A stretch of DNA of 64,000 bases. It comes from Bradyrhizobium betae (GTDB taxonomy: Bacteria > Pseudomonadota > Alphaproteobacteria > Rhizobiales > Xanthobacteraceae). The notes beneath the pieces were generated by a model, which saw only the letters and a list, made by a program, of their open reading frames with translations, did not search any database and was not told the origin of the DNA. The position numbers and the translations under genes were made by a program. Every line of letters starts with the position of its first letter. The first letter of the stretch is position 1. Location: the NCBI RefSeq assembly GCF_004123905.1, contig NZ_MZXW01000038.1, forward strand, positions 1 to 64,000. Direction: 5' to 3'. Below, piece by piece: positions 35,138 through 44,429 of this stretch.

Positions 35138-37543
35138 ATGGCGCATGACGATCCATTCACCCTCGGCCTCTTCGGCAACACCGCCCTTTCGTCGGACCTC
35201 GGCCTTGGCGTTACCGCGTTCGGCCACGATCCCGGCGGCGCCGACGATCATGATGACGATCCGCCGCCGTCGCCGTCGGTCCCCGCAGGGCCGGCGGTCT
35301 CGTCGACGCAGCCCTCCCCGGCCGGCTCGCGCAAGCGCGGCGACAATTTCTACCTTGCTGATGCGCGCGGCCTCGCAAGGAACTGGAAGCAGCGCGCCCG
35401 CGACAATGTCGCGGCGGTCCGGCTCGCCGCCCAGATCGCGGCCGAGAAGCGGGCCGCGACTGTTGAGGAGCAGCGGCAACTGATCCGCTTTACCGGGTTT
35501 GGCGCGTCGGAGCTTGCCAATGGCATCTTCCGCCGGCCGGGCGAAACCGAGTTCGCGAAGGGCTGGGACGAGATCGGCGCCGACCTGCAGGATGCGGTCG
35601 GTGATGCCGACTACGCCTCGCTCGCGCGCTGCACGCAGTACGCCCATTTCACGCCGGAGTTCATCGTGCGGGCGATCTGGGCGGCATTGCTGCGGCTCGG
35701 CTGGCGCGGCGGACGTGTGCTCGAGCCTGGGATCGGCACTGGCCTGTTTCCGGCACTGATGCCCGAAGCGCTACGCCATGTCTCGCACGTTACTGGCATC
35801 GAGCTCGATCCCGTCACGGCGCGCATCGCGCGGCTGCTGCAGCCGCGGGCGCGGATTGTCACCGGCGATTTCGCGCGCGCCGATCTACCGGCGAGGTTCG
35901 ACCTTGCGATCGGCAATCCGCCCTTCTCCGATCGCACCGTCCGTTCGGATCGCGCCCTGCGCTCGCAAGGCCTGCGCCTCCACGACTTTTTTCTCGTCAA
36001 GGCGATCAAGCTGTTGAAGCCGGGCGGCCTCGCCGCCTTCGTCACCTCGCACGGCACGATGGACAAGGTGGATGGCTCCGCGCGCGAGCTGATCGCCAAG
36101 GATGCCGATCTCCTCGGTGCGATCCGTTTGCCGGAAGGCAGCTTCCGCGCCGATGCCGGCACCGACGTCGTGGTCGACATCCTGTTCTTCCGCCGGCGCA
36201 AGCACGGCGAGCTGGAGGGCGACCTGTCCTGGCTCGACGTCGAGGAGGTGCGCCCGGCGACCGATGACGACGGCGCCATTCGCGTCAATCGCTGGTTTGC
36301 GCGCCATCCTGGCCTTGTGCTCGGCGCGCACGCGCTGACCTCCGGTCCGTTCGGAGAGACCTACACCTGTCTTTCCAAGGCCGGCGAGGACCTCGCGCCC
36401 GTACTGGCCGAGGCGATCACCCTCCTTCCCGACGCCATCTATGACGGCGAACCAGAGGTGATCGACTCTGACGGCGAGGACGAGGTCGTGCCGGCGAAGC
36501 CGGATAGCTCCGCGAGCCTCACGGCGCGCGAGGGCAGCTATCTCCTCGATCACCGGCTAGGCCTGATGCAGATCCTCGATGGTGAGCCAGTCCCTGTTGC
36601 GGTGCGCAAGGGCCGCAGCGCCGATGGCATTCCGGAAAAGCATGCCCGGATCATCCAGAAACTGATCCCGATCCGCGATGCGGTGCGCGAGACGCTGAAA
36701 TGCCAGGAGCTCGACCGGCCGTGGAAGGACGCGCAGGTCAGGTTGCGCATCGCCTGGTCGAACTTCGTCCGCGCCTTCGGCCCGATCAACACGACCGTCG
36801 TCTCGACGACGGAAGACCCGGAAACCGGCGAAGTCCGCGAGACCCATCGCCGGCCGAACCTCCAGCCTTTCCTCGATGATCCCCGACTGCTGGCTGGTCG
36901 CGTCGATCGAGGACTACGATCTCGAATCCGATACGGCGAGGCCGGGCCCGATCTTCACCGAGCGGGTGATCGCCCCGCCGGCGCCGCCGATCATCACCAG
37001 CGCCGCCGACGCGCTGGCCGTCGTGCTCAACGAGCGCGGCCATGTCGATCCCGACCACATCGCCGAGCTCGTGCATCGCGATCGGGACGACGTCATCGCC
37101 GAGCTCGGCAGCGCCGTCTTCCGCGATCCGGCCGACGGCACCTGGCAGACCGCCGACGCCTATCTCTCAGGCGCCGTCCGATCGAAGCTCGCGGCGGCGG
37201 AGGCCGCGGCCGCGCTCGACCCCGAATATGGGCGCAATGTGGCGGCCCTGCGGGAGGTGCAACCCGTCGACCTCCGGCCATCAGACATCACGGCGCGGCT
37301 CGGGGCGCCGTGGATCCCCGCCGCCGATATCGTCGCTTTCGTCCACGAGACGATGGGTGCGGAGATCAAGATCCACCACATGCCGGAACTGGCGTCGTGG
37401 ACCGTGGAAGCCCGGCAGCTCGGCTGGATGGCCGCCGGCACCTCCGAATGGGGCACCGAGCGGCGGCACGCCGGACAGCTTCTCTCCGATGCGCTCAATT
37501 CCTCGGTGCCCCAGATCTTCGACACCATCAAGGACGGCGATAG
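35138..37543 (+). CDS. N6-adenine methylase part of a DarB-like methylase/helicase (frameshifted)
   Basis: N-terminal portion of a giant protein. In frame from 35138 to about 36884 it encodes a SAM-binding motif VLEPGIGTGLF (194-204) and the catalytic NPPF at 260-263 of an N6-adenine methyltransferase, then LVKAIKLLKPGGLAAFVTSH. An acidic Pro-rich N-terminus (20-65) precedes the domain. At 36881-36884 a CCCC run shifts the frame: LQPFLDDP should continue as DCWLVASIEDYD, which is read in the overlapping frame at 36876. The 650 bases after this point in the present frame are Arg-rich nonsense. Phage P1 DarB has the same methylase-plus-helicase layout and protects incoming DNA from restriction; that role is inferred here. 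Confidence 0.8.
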   Translation: MAHDDPFTLGLFGNTALSSDLGLGVTAFGHDPGGADDHDDDPPPSPSVPAGPAVSSTQPSPAGSRKRGDNFYLADARGLARNWKQRARDNVAAVRLAAQIAAEKRAATVEEQRQLIRFTGFGASELANGIFRRPGETEFAKGWDEIGADLQDAVGDADYASLARCTQYAHFTPEFIVRAIWAALLRLGWRGGRVLEPGIGTGLFPALMPEALRHVSHVTGIELDPVTARIARLLQPRARIVTGDFARADLPARFDLAIGNPPFSDRTVRSDRALRSQGLRLHDFFLVKAIKLLKPGGLAAFVTSHGTMDKVDGSARELIAKDADLLGAIRLPEGSFRADAGTDVVVDILFFRRRKHGELEGDLSWLDVEEVRPATDDDGAIRVNRWFARHPGLVLGAHALTSGPFGETYTCLSKAGEDLAPVLAEAITLLPDAIYDGEPEVIDSDGEDEVVPAKPDSSASLTAREGSYLLDHRLGLMQILDGEPVPVAVRKGRSADGIPEKHARIIQKLIPIRDAVRETLKCQELDRPWKDAQVRLRIAWSNFVRAFGPINTTVVSTTEDPETGEVRETHRRPNLQPFLDDPRLLAGRVDRGLRSRIRYGEAGPDLHRAGDRPAGAADHHQRRRRAGRRAQRARPCRSRPHRRARASRSGRRHRRARQRRLPRSGRRHLADRRRLSLRRRPIEARGGGGRGRARPRIWAQCGGPAGGATRRPPAIRHHGAARGAVDPRRRYRRFRPRDDGCGDQDPPHAGTGVVDRGSPAARLDGRRHLRMGHRAAARRTASLRCAQFLGAPDLRHHQGRR

Positions 37544-40241
37544 CGAGCGTCGTGTCCTCAATGTCGTCGATACCGAGGCGGCGAAGGAGAAGTTGCACAA
37601 GATCAAGGCCGCATTCCAGAACTGGATCTGGTCCGATCCGGATCGGACCGATCGCCTGGCGCGGGTCTATAATGACCGTTTCAACAACATCGTGCCGCGC
37701 GCTTTCGACGGCTCGCACCTGAAGCTGCCGGGCGCCTCGGGCGCGTTCGTTCTCTACGGACACCAGAAGCGCGGCATCTGGCGCATCATCGCTTCGGGCG
37801 CAACTTATCTCGCCCACGCCGTCGGCGCCGGCAAGACGATGACCATGGCGGCCGCCATCATGGAGCAGCGCCGTCTTGGCCTGATTGCCAAGGCCATGCT
37901 GGTCGTTCCCGGCCATTGCCTGGCGCAAGCCGCGCGTGAGTTCCTGGCGCTCTATCCGGGTGCCCGCATCCTCGTCGCCGACGAGACCAACTTCACCAAA
38001 GACAAGCGGCATCGCTTCCTGTCGCGCGCCGCGACCGCGACGTGGGACGCGATCATCATCACGCATTCGGCGTTTCGCTTCATTGGCGTGCCGTCCGCAT
38101 TCGAGCAGCAGATGATCCAGGACGAGCTCGAGCTGTACGAGCAACTGCTGACCAAGGTCGAGAGCGAGGACCGTGTCTCGCGCAAGCGGCTTGAGCGGCT
38201 GAAGGAGGGCCTGAAGGAACGGCTCGAAGCACTCGCTACGCGCAAGGACGACCTCCTCACCCTCTCGGAGATCGGCGTCGACCAGATCATCGTCGATGAG
38301 GCGCAGGAGTTCCGCAAGCTGTCCTTCGCCACCAACATGTCGACGCTGAAGGGCGTCGACCCCAACGGCTCGCAGCGCGCCTGGGATCTCTATGTAAAGT
38401 CCCGCTTCATCGAAACAAAGAACCCCGGCCGGGCGCTGGTGCTCGCCTCCGGTACGCCGATCACCAACACGCTCGGCGAGATGTTCTCGGTGCAGCGCTA
38501 TCTCGGCTACGCGGCGCTTCGGGATCGCGGCCTGCACGAGTTCGACGCCTGGGCCTCGACCTTCGGCGACGTCTCGACCGAGCTCGAGCTCCAGCCGTCC
38601 GGCAAGTACAAGCCGGTCACGCGCTTCGCGACTTTCGTGAACGTCCCCGAGCTGATCGCGATGTTCCGATCCTTCGCCGACGTGGTGATGCCGGAAGATC
38701 TACGGCAATATGTGAGGGTCCCGGCGATCTCGACGGGCAAGCGGCAGATCCTGACCGCAAAGCCAACCCCCGCCTTCAGGCGCTATCAGTCCCTGCTAGA
38801 CGCGCGGATCAAGGCAATCGAGATGCGCGATCGGCCGCCCGAGCCGGGCGACGACATCCTGCTCTCCGTCATCACCGATGGCCGCCATGCGGCAATCGAT
38901 TTGCGTCTGGTCGATCCAAGTAGCGACAACGAGCCGGACAACAAGCTGAACCTGCTCGTCGCCAACGCCTTCCGCATCTGGAAGGAGACATCGGAACACA
39001 GCTACGTGCGCGCCGACGGCAAGCTCTACGAGCTGCCAGGCGCCGCGCAGATGATCTTCTCTGATCTAGGCACCATCAGCGTGGAGAAGACACGCGGCTT
39101 CTCGGCCTATCGCTGGATCAGAGACGAGCTTGTCCGGATGGGCGTGCCGGCGTCCGAGATCGCCTTCATGCAGGACTTTAGGAAGTCCGAGGCCAAGCAG
39201 CGCCTGTTCGGCGACGTGCGCGCCGGCAAGGTCCGCTTCCTGATCGGCTCGTCCGACACGATGGGAACTGGCGTCAACGCGCAGCTTCGGCTCAAGGCGC
39301 TCCACCATCTCGACGTGCCGTGGCTGCCGTCGCAGATCGCGCAGCGCGAGGGTCGGATCGAGCGTCAGGGCAATCAGAACGATTTCATCGACATCTTTGC
39401 CTATGCCACGGAGGGGTCGCTCGACGCGAGCATGTGGCAGAACAACGAGCGCAAGGCCCGTTTCATCGCCGCGGCGCTCTCCGGCGACACGTCGATTCGT
39501 CGGCTCGAGGACCTCGGCGAAGGTCAGGCCAACCAGTTCGCGATGGCCAAGGCGATCGCCAGCGGCGACGAACGGCTGATGCAGAAGGCGGGACTGGAAG
39601 CCGACATCGCGCGGCTGGAACGTCTCCGCGCGGCGCATATCGACGATCATCACGCCGTCCGCCGGCAGATCCGCGACGCGGAGCGCGACATCGAGTTCTG
39701 CACGCGGCGGATCGCAGATGTCGGCAAGGATATTGAACGCTGCGTTGCGACGGCCGGCGACGCCTTCGCCGCGAGCGTGGCCGGCAAGCGCTATGTCGAG
39801 CGCAAGGAGGCCGGCCGCGCGCTGATGAAGGAGATCCTGACCCTCGTGCAGCTTCAGCAGGAGGGCGAGATTGTGATCGCCACGATCGGCGGCTTTGACC
39901 TCGCATATTCCGGCGAACGCTTCGGCCGCGACGGTTACCGCTACACCACCGTGCTGCTACGCACCGGCGCGGGAGCCGAGATCGAGCTGCCCGTCACGGT
40001 CACGCCGCTCGGCGCGATCTCGCGACTGGAGCATGCGCTCGACGATTTGGAGGGCGAGCGCGAGCGCTATCACCAGCGTCTCGCGGATACACGCCGCAGG
40101 CTCACCTCGTATCAGGCGCGCGAGGACGGCGACTTCGCCTTCGCCGCCGAGCTCAGGGAGAAGCGCCGTCGATTGGCGGAGGTGGAGAAGGCCCTTGCGA
40201 GCGATGTGGAGGGGAGCGGCGAGAACGCCATTGCAGCGTGA
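36876..40241 (+). CDS. SF2 helicase part of the DarB-like methylase/helicase (frameshifted)
   Basis: The C-terminal portion, about 1120 residues, continues the gene that starts at 35138; the true junction is the CCCC run at 36881-36884, and removing one C gives a single 1700-residue protein. Landmarks are YGHQKRGIWRIIASGATYLA, Walker A AVGAGKT (316-322), IIVDEAQEFRKL, VLASGTPITNTLGEMFSVQR and the C-terminal helicase motif QIAQREGRIERQGN. A long coiled-coil stretch follows (ARLERLRAAHIDDHHAVRRQ). The ATG at 36876 is fortuitous and has no separate ribosome-binding site. Similar methylase/helicase genes occur on Ti-like and other rhizobial plasmids. Confidence 0.85.
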   Translation: MIPDCWLVASIEDYDLESDTARPGPIFTERVIAPPAPPIITSAADALAVVLNERGHVDPDHIAELVHRDRDDVIAELGSAVFRDPADGTWQTADAYLSGAVRSKLAAAEAAAALDPEYGRNVAALREVQPVDLRPSDITARLGAPWIPAADIVAFVHETMGAEIKIHHMPELASWTVEARQLGWMAAGTSEWGTERRHAGQLLSDALNSSVPQIFDTIKDGDSERRVLNVVDTEAAKEKLHKIKAAFQNWIWSDPDRTDRLARVYNDRFNNIVPRAFDGSHLKLPGASGAFVLYGHQKRGIWRIIASGATYLAHAVGAGKTMTMAAAIMEQRRLGLIAKAMLVVPGHCLAQAAREFLALYPGARILVADETNFTKDKRHRFLSRAATATWDAIIITHSAFRFIGVPSAFEQQMIQDELELYEQLLTKVESEDRVSRKRLERLKEGLKERLEALATRKDDLLTLSEIGVDQIIVDEAQEFRKLSFATNMSTLKGVDPNGSQRAWDLYVKSRFIETKNPGRALVLASGTPITNTLGEMFSVQRYLGYAALRDRGLHEFDAWASTFGDVSTELELQPSGKYKPVTRFATFVNVPELIAMFRSFADVVMPEDLRQYVRVPAISTGKRQILTAKPTPAFRRYQSLLDARIKAIEMRDRPPEPGDDILLSVITDGRHAAIDLRLVDPSSDNEPDNKLNLLVANAFRIWKETSEHSYVRADGKLYELPGAAQMIFSDLGTISVEKTRGFSAYRWIRDELVRMGVPASEIAFMQDFRKSEAKQRLFGDVRAGKVRFLIGSSDTMGTGVNAQLRLKALHHLDVPWLPSQIAQREGRIERQGNQNDFIDIFAYATEGSLDASMWQNNERKARFIAAALSGDTSIRRLEDLGEGQANQFAMAKAIASGDERLMQKAGLEADIARLERLRAAHIDDHHAVRRQIRDAERDIEFCTRRIADVGKDIERCVATAGDAFAASVAGKRYVERKEAGRALMKEILTLVQLQQEGEIVIATIGGFDLAYSGERFGRDGYRYTTVLLRTGAGAEIELPVTVTPLGAISRLEHALDDLEGERERYHQRLADTRRRLTSYQAREDGDFAFAAELREKRRRLAEVEKALASDVEGSGENAIAA

Positions 40242-40483
40242 TGAAGAAGGAAAGCCGCTCGCAGATCGGCCAAGCCGGCAACGCTGACGCTCAACCGCCG
40301 CCTGCGCGATCCCGGCCCGTCGTCCTTCGCAGGGCTTAAGAGCCCTGCTTGTCCGGCCGGACAGGGATGCTCGGCCGCTGTTGTGCCGGCCCGACCGCTC
40401 CGCGGGCCGGAGGATGTCTTCGGAAAGAAGACGAGGAAGGACCCGCGAGGCGCGGTCCACCAACCCCGAACAGGAGAAATCCC
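40242..40483 (+). promoter_or_regulatory. Multi-hairpin leader before the ParB-like gene
   Basis: Four consecutive dyads: TGTCCGGCCGGACA (40350-40363), CCGGCCC/GGGCCGG (40386-40410), GTCTTC-GGAAA-GAAGAC (40416-40432) and GGACC/GGTCC (40439-40458). The ribosome-binding site AGGAG and the ATG at 40484 follow. The density of hairpins suggests a structured RNA or a set of protein sites. Confidence 0.5.
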
Positions 40484-42169
40484 ATGCAACTCATCAAGAT
40501 TGATCCGCGTGCGCTGAAGGAGAGTCCGGACCGCATGCGCCAGACGAAGTCGACGCCGCAGGCCGACGCCCTGCTGCTGGCGACGATCAAGGCCGTCGGC
40601 ATCGTCCAGCCGCCCGTCATCACGCCTGAGACTGGCGGTGGCAACGGCTATGTCATCAACGCCGGTCATCGCCGCGTGAAGCAGGCGATCGCCGCCGGCC
40701 TCGAGGAGATCGACGTCCTCGTCGATGAGGCGGCGAACGACAACGGCGCCATGCGCTCGATGATCGAGAACATCGCCCGCGAAGCGCTCAATCCCGTCGA
40801 CCAGTGGCGCGCGATCGAACGCCTCGTCGCGCTCGGCTGGACCGAAGAGGTGATCGGCGTCGCCTTGGCGCTGCCGGTGCGACAGATCAGAAAGCTCCGC
40901 CTCTTGGCGAACGTGCTGCCCGCCATGCTCGATCAGATGGCGAAGGGCGACATGCCCGAGGAGCGGCAGCTCCGCACCATCGCCTCCGCCTCGCTGGATG
41001 AGCAGAAGGAGGTCTGGAAGAAGCACAAGCCCTCCAAGGCCGATCCGCAGGTGTCGTGGTTTAGCGTGGCGCAGGCTCTGACCAAGGCCCGCATGTACGC
41101 ACGTGATGCCAGCTTCGGCGACGACCTCGTCCAGGCTTACGGAATCCAATGGGCAGAGGATCTGTTCGCGCCAGCAGATGAGGACAGCCGCTATACCACG
41201 GATGTCGAGGCCTTCCTCGGCGCGCAGCAGGAATGGATGACGAACAACCTGCCGAAGCGCGGCGTCATCGCTGAGACGACGAACTGGGGCGAGGTCAAGC
41301 TGCCGCCGAAGGCAGAGCGCGTCTACGGCAAGGCCTCGAAGAGCGATTGCACCGCGATGTATCTCGACCGTGACGGCCGGGTGCAGAGCGTGCATTACCG
41401 CATGCCCGCGGCGAAGAAGGCGACGGGCAAGGGTGCGGCGGTCGACAGTGACGCTGCGGATGAGTCCGCAACAGTTTCGAAGCCGCGTCCCGACATGACG
41501 CGCAAAGGCCTCGAGATGATCGGCGACTTCCGGACGGATGCCCTGCACGAGGCGCTCGCCCGCGCGCCGATCGAGGACGACACGCTGATGGCGCTGTTGA
41601 TCCTCGCCTTCGCAGGCCAGAACGTCTCGGTCGAGTCCGGCAGCGGCGGGACCTACTACGGCAATCGGCGCATCGCCCGCCATGCCGCCGCGCTGTTCGA
41701 TCAGGATGGCAAGCTCGTCCTCGACATCGACACACTCCGCGTCGCGGCGCGCTCAACCCTCTCGGATGTCCTGTCGTGCCGGGAGAACCGCACCGACAGC
41801 GGCATCGTCGCCCGCGTCGCCGGTGACGTTGTCGGCGCGGCCAACTTCCTGCCGAACATGGGCACCGACGATTTCCTGTCGTGCCTGTCGCGCGCTGCGC
41901 TCGAAGGCTCGTGCAAGGACACGCCGGTTCTCCCGCGCCAGAAGGTGAAGGACACCCGCGCCGCTTTGGTCGAGCACTTCAAAGAAGGCCGTTTCGTGCC
42001 TCCGGCTGCGCTGTTCGCTCCGGACAAGGCCGCCGTGTCGTCGTGGCTGGCGAAGAACGCCGTCGTAGCAGATGACGCGGCCGCCGACCAGGTCGAGGAC
42101 CCGGAGGCCGGCGATACCGACGATGGCGAAGCTTCGGTCGAAGACGCGTTCCGCGAGGCGGTGGAATAG
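40484..42169 (+). CDS. ParB/RepB/Spo0J-type nuclease-domain protein
   Basis: 561 residues. The N-terminal ParB-like domain (1-110) has LLLATIKAVGIVQPPVITPE and VINAGHRRVKQAI (the G-H-R-R motif), followed by a central helix-turn-helix (RSMIENIAREALNPVDQWRA, GWTEEVIGVALALPVRQIRK). The long C-terminal part is not recognised. It is far longer than partition ParB proteins and is not beside a parA gene. It belongs to the plasmid-borne ParB-like group that accompanies methylase/helicase and ArdC genes. A role in partition, transcription or DNA protection during establishment is possible. Start by AGGAG at 40484. Confidence 0.85.
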   Translation: MQLIKIDPRALKESPDRMRQTKSTPQADALLLATIKAVGIVQPPVITPETGGGNGYVINAGHRRVKQAIAAGLEEIDVLVDEAANDNGAMRSMIENIAREALNPVDQWRAIERLVALGWTEEVIGVALALPVRQIRKLRLLANVLPAMLDQMAKGDMPEERQLRTIASASLDEQKEVWKKHKPSKADPQVSWFSVAQALTKARMYARDASFGDDLVQAYGIQWAEDLFAPADEDSRYTTDVEAFLGAQQEWMTNNLPKRGVIAETTNWGEVKLPPKAERVYGKASKSDCTAMYLDRDGRVQSVHYRMPAAKKATGKGAAVDSDAADESATVSKPRPDMTRKGLEMIGDFRTDALHEALARAPIEDDTLMALLILAFAGQNVSVESGSGGTYYGNRRIARHAAALFDQDGKLVLDIDTLRVAARSTLSDVLSCRENRTDSGIVARVAGDVVGAANFLPNMGTDDFLSCLSRAALEGSCKDTPVLPRQKVKDTRAALVEHFKEGRFVPPAALFAPDKAAVSSWLAKNAVVADDAAADQVEDPEAGDTDDGEASVEDAFREAVE

Positions 42170-42200
42170 GCCGGCCCGCATCGACAATCCGACTAACGCC

Positions 42201-42225
42201 CCGCCGCCGTCTCAGCCGGCGGCGG
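42201..42225 (+). terminator. Hairpin after the ParB-like gene
   Basis: CCGCCGCCG-TCTCAGC-CGGCGGCGG, a 9-bp GC stem with a 7-base loop followed by a short T-containing stretch, 32 bases after the stop codon and 34 before the next start. Terminator or attenuator. Confidence 0.45.
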
Positions 42226-42259
42226 CTTGGTTTCCAGCCCCAATGAACAGGAGGACGTC

Positions 42260-42736
42260 ATGTCCGCACAGTTGATCTTCGACCTCGTCCCACTCGGCGC
42301 GATCGTCCGGTTTTTCGACGGCACGCCGCGGCCGCCGGAGCGGCACCGCAAGAAGCTCGCGGCCTGGGAATACCGCAATCGCGGCGGCCGGCTGATCCGC
42401 AAGCAACCCGAACGCCGCGTCGGCAACACCGTCATCAGTGCGAGCATCACGCTGCACACCGGCGATTATGGCGGCGACGGTGTCGTGGTGCTTCGCGTCC
42501 ACCGGACCTTCCCGGTCGACCGCGACCTGACGTTCGTCGTGACCGAACGGCCGAAGCTCGGTGCGGTCCGCGTGCTCGACCGGGCCGGCGAGGATGCGGA
42601 GCTGGTCTACCTCGCCAACAGCCGCGTTGATGCCGAAACCTGGCTGGAGAGTCACGGCTATCCGGATGCCGTTCTCGACGAGGTGACGGCCGATGCGACT
42701 GCGGCGGGCGTGGTAGACTGGAGGACGGCCGCATGA
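42260..42736 (+). CDS. Conserved hypothetical plasmid protein
   Basis: 158 residues beginning MSAQLIFDLVPLGAIVRFFD. The start at 42260 has GGAGG just upstream; an in-frame start 11 codons earlier is less likely. The sequence predicts a mixed alpha/beta domain. I do not assign a function; comparable proteins sit between the ParB-like and DUF7007 genes on rhizobial plasmids. It overlaps the next gene by ATGA. Confidence 0.72.
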   Translation: MSAQLIFDLVPLGAIVRFFDGTPRPPERHRKKLAAWEYRNRGGRLIRKQPERRVGNTVISASITLHTGDYGGDGVVVLRVHRTFPVDRDLTFVVTERPKLGAVRVLDRAGEDAELVYLANSRVDAETWLESHGYPDAVLDEVTADATAAGVVDWRTAA

Positions 42737-43626
42737 CCACGTCCCCTCCCTTCCCCACCATGATGGAAAGTACGGCTTCCGGATTTCCCGAGGTCGAGTT
42801 TGGTCGCAGCAGCGACGGCTTCCTCGCCGCGCGTGTTGCCGACACCGCCTTCGCCATGCTGCCGGCACGCGAGGGCCGCCACTATCTCGCAACCGGCTGG
42901 CGCATCGGCCGGCCGATCGCCGAATGGAAGCACTCCGACTTCTACGGCCATTCGGGCGAGCTCGCCGACGAGGCCGCCTTCCGCGCGAAGATCGCGGAGA
43001 ACGCCGAGCACCAGCGCGAGGCGCGTGCGCTCGGCCGCCGCGACATCGCCTCCACGGCGAACACGCCTTGGGGCCCATCGCAGGGCGCGACCGTCTATGC
43101 GGAAGGCGTCGTCTGCCATTCGACGGCAGGACACGGCGGCCTTCATCTTTCCGCCGAACGCAACCGCAGCGTCAATTCGATGCTGCGCGCGCGGGGTGGC
43201 TGGTACGAGGAGGACGAGGGCTGGGCGATCGTGGCGATCACCTTCCCGCATCTGTTCACGAGCTACGAGCGACGCTGTGCGGAGCGCACGATTAGGGATA
43301 GCTGGCCTGATGCGTGGGAGGCGATCTTTGGGACTGTGCTCCAGCCTGGCGAATCCCGGGAGAAGGATCGGCGCGCTTTCGAGCAGGAGCATGCCGGCGA
43401 CTGGATCGTCGTGTCGGCGATCTCCTCGGACCAGCAGCCCGGCTTTGTCGAAGTCGTCGCCACGCCCGGCGGCCGACGTGGTGCAGGCACTGAGGAGCGG
43501 CGCTTTCTGGTCCCGTCTGACGAGTACCGAATGGGTCGCTTCGGCTTCGTCGTCGATGAGACCCGCCACCCGGCCTATTCCGGGCCATCGAGCTTCGTCA
43601 CCTGGCAAGGGAGGACGTCCCCATGA
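42733..43626 (+). CDS. DUF7007-like protein
   Basis: 297 residues. The core TPWGPSQGATVYAEGVVCHS, TAGHGGLHLSAERN and GWYEEDEGWAIVAITFPHLF is characteristic of the DUF7007 family of plasmid-borne proteins. The T-A-G-H-G-G-L motif and conserved acidic residues could form an active site, but no reaction is known to me. It overlaps both neighbours by ATGA and is co-translated with them. Confidence 0.78.
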   Translation: MTTSPPFPTMMESTASGFPEVEFGRSSDGFLAARVADTAFAMLPAREGRHYLATGWRIGRPIAEWKHSDFYGHSGELADEAAFRAKIAENAEHQREARALGRRDIASTANTPWGPSQGATVYAEGVVCHSTAGHGGLHLSAERNRSVNSMLRARGGWYEEDEGWAIVAITFPHLFTSYERRCAERTIRDSWPDAWEAIFGTVLQPGESREKDRRAFEQEHAGDWIVVSAISSDQQPGFVEVVATPGGRRGAGTEERRFLVPSDEYRMGRFGFVVDETRHPAYSGPSSFVTWQGRTSP

Positions 43627-44036
43627 AGATCTCCCCCGAGCGCCTCGCCCAGCTTTCGCGCATGGAGGAGGCGCGCCGCCAGACGCAGCGCCAACTCGAC
43701 ATGATCGACCGGCAGATCATCCGTCGCATGACGGCGCTGATCCCACAGCTCGGTCGCAAGCGGTCGGGATACCGCCGCGGCAAGCCGCCCGACCCGAGTG
43801 CGTTCTTGGAACGCTACCGCTGGAATCTTGCGGCGATCACGGCAGCGCGCCAGCCGGAGATCGACGCGTTATCGCGCAAGCTCGCCCGGCAGGATACCGC
43901 GATCGAGATGCTGCGGGCTCGGTGCGCGCCGGAGTCTCGACACGCTCGTGACGACCCGGAGCGCGCACATCGCAAGGACGAATGTCGCACTCCGGCCGAG
44001 TGTCGTCCAGGGAAGCGGCATGGCGCTGCGGCATAG
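43623..44036 (+). CDS. Small helical hypothetical protein
   Basis: 137 residues. The N-terminal half is a charged coiled coil (RLAQLSRMEEARRQTQRQLD), the middle is YRRGKPPDPSAFLERYRWNL, and the C-terminal tail is low-complexity, rich in Arg, His and Glu. It overlaps the DUF7007 gene by ATGA. Not recognised; possibly an accessory partner of the preceding protein. Confidence 0.65.
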   Translation: MKISPERLAQLSRMEEARRQTQRQLDMIDRQIIRRMTALIPQLGRKRSGYRRGKPPDPSAFLERYRWNLAAITAARQPEIDALSRKLARQDTAIEMLRARCAPESRHARDDPERAHRKDECRTPAECRPGKRHGAAA

Positions 44037-44429
44037 CGGACCAACGCCGGTGCATACAGCGCGGCATCCCGGCCACACGTTGCGAGGGCAGATGTGGCGG
44101 AGGCCAGATCGAACCTTTCCGGCATCGCCAACCCGGCCCGTACTCTGTCGCCTCTCCCCTCGGGTTGCTGCGGTCTGCGCCCCCGGCGGTCCGCTTCAAG
44201 GCCAAGTCGCAAGCGACCGGAGACCGCCGATCTCGGCAAGGCCCGGCCGCGTCCGGCGCAGGGCCCAGCAGGCTGGGACCCCGCTTGTCCGCAACCGGAC
44301 CTTGCTCGCCTGGCGGTGCCCGGACCTTGAAGCGGCCCTCATCCCGGCGGCGCTGGGCGACCGCACCCGAGGGGAGAGCCGGCAGGGGCCGGACCGAACC
44401 CGACGGCGAAACCAGAAAAGGACTTCACC
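44037..44429 (+). promoter_or_regulatory. Long leader with an 11-bp inverted repeat
   Basis: 393 bases with no convincing protein. CCGCTTCAAGG (44191-44201) is perfectly complementary to CCTTGAAGCGG (44325-44335), enclosing about 123 bases that hold further small hairpins. It precedes the gene at 44430 and resembles the other structured leaders of this block. Confidence 0.45.

Noticed and set aside
36884..37543. Tail of the methylase frame after the CCCC run
   Set aside because: Out-of-frame translation (Arg-rich); the real continuation is in the overlapping helicase frame.
37281..38537. 418-codon minus-strand frame in the helicase region
   Set aside because: Shadow of the helicase reading frame, which carries intact motifs.
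40112..41683. 523-codon minus-strand frame opposite the ParB-like gene
   Set aside because: No domain; the plus strand has the G-H-R-R motif and a clear ribosome-binding site.
40484..42169. Reading the ParB-like protein as the plasmid's partition protein
   Set aside because: No adjacent parA and nearly twice the usual length; partition is assigned to RepAB and to parAB at 62.9 kb.
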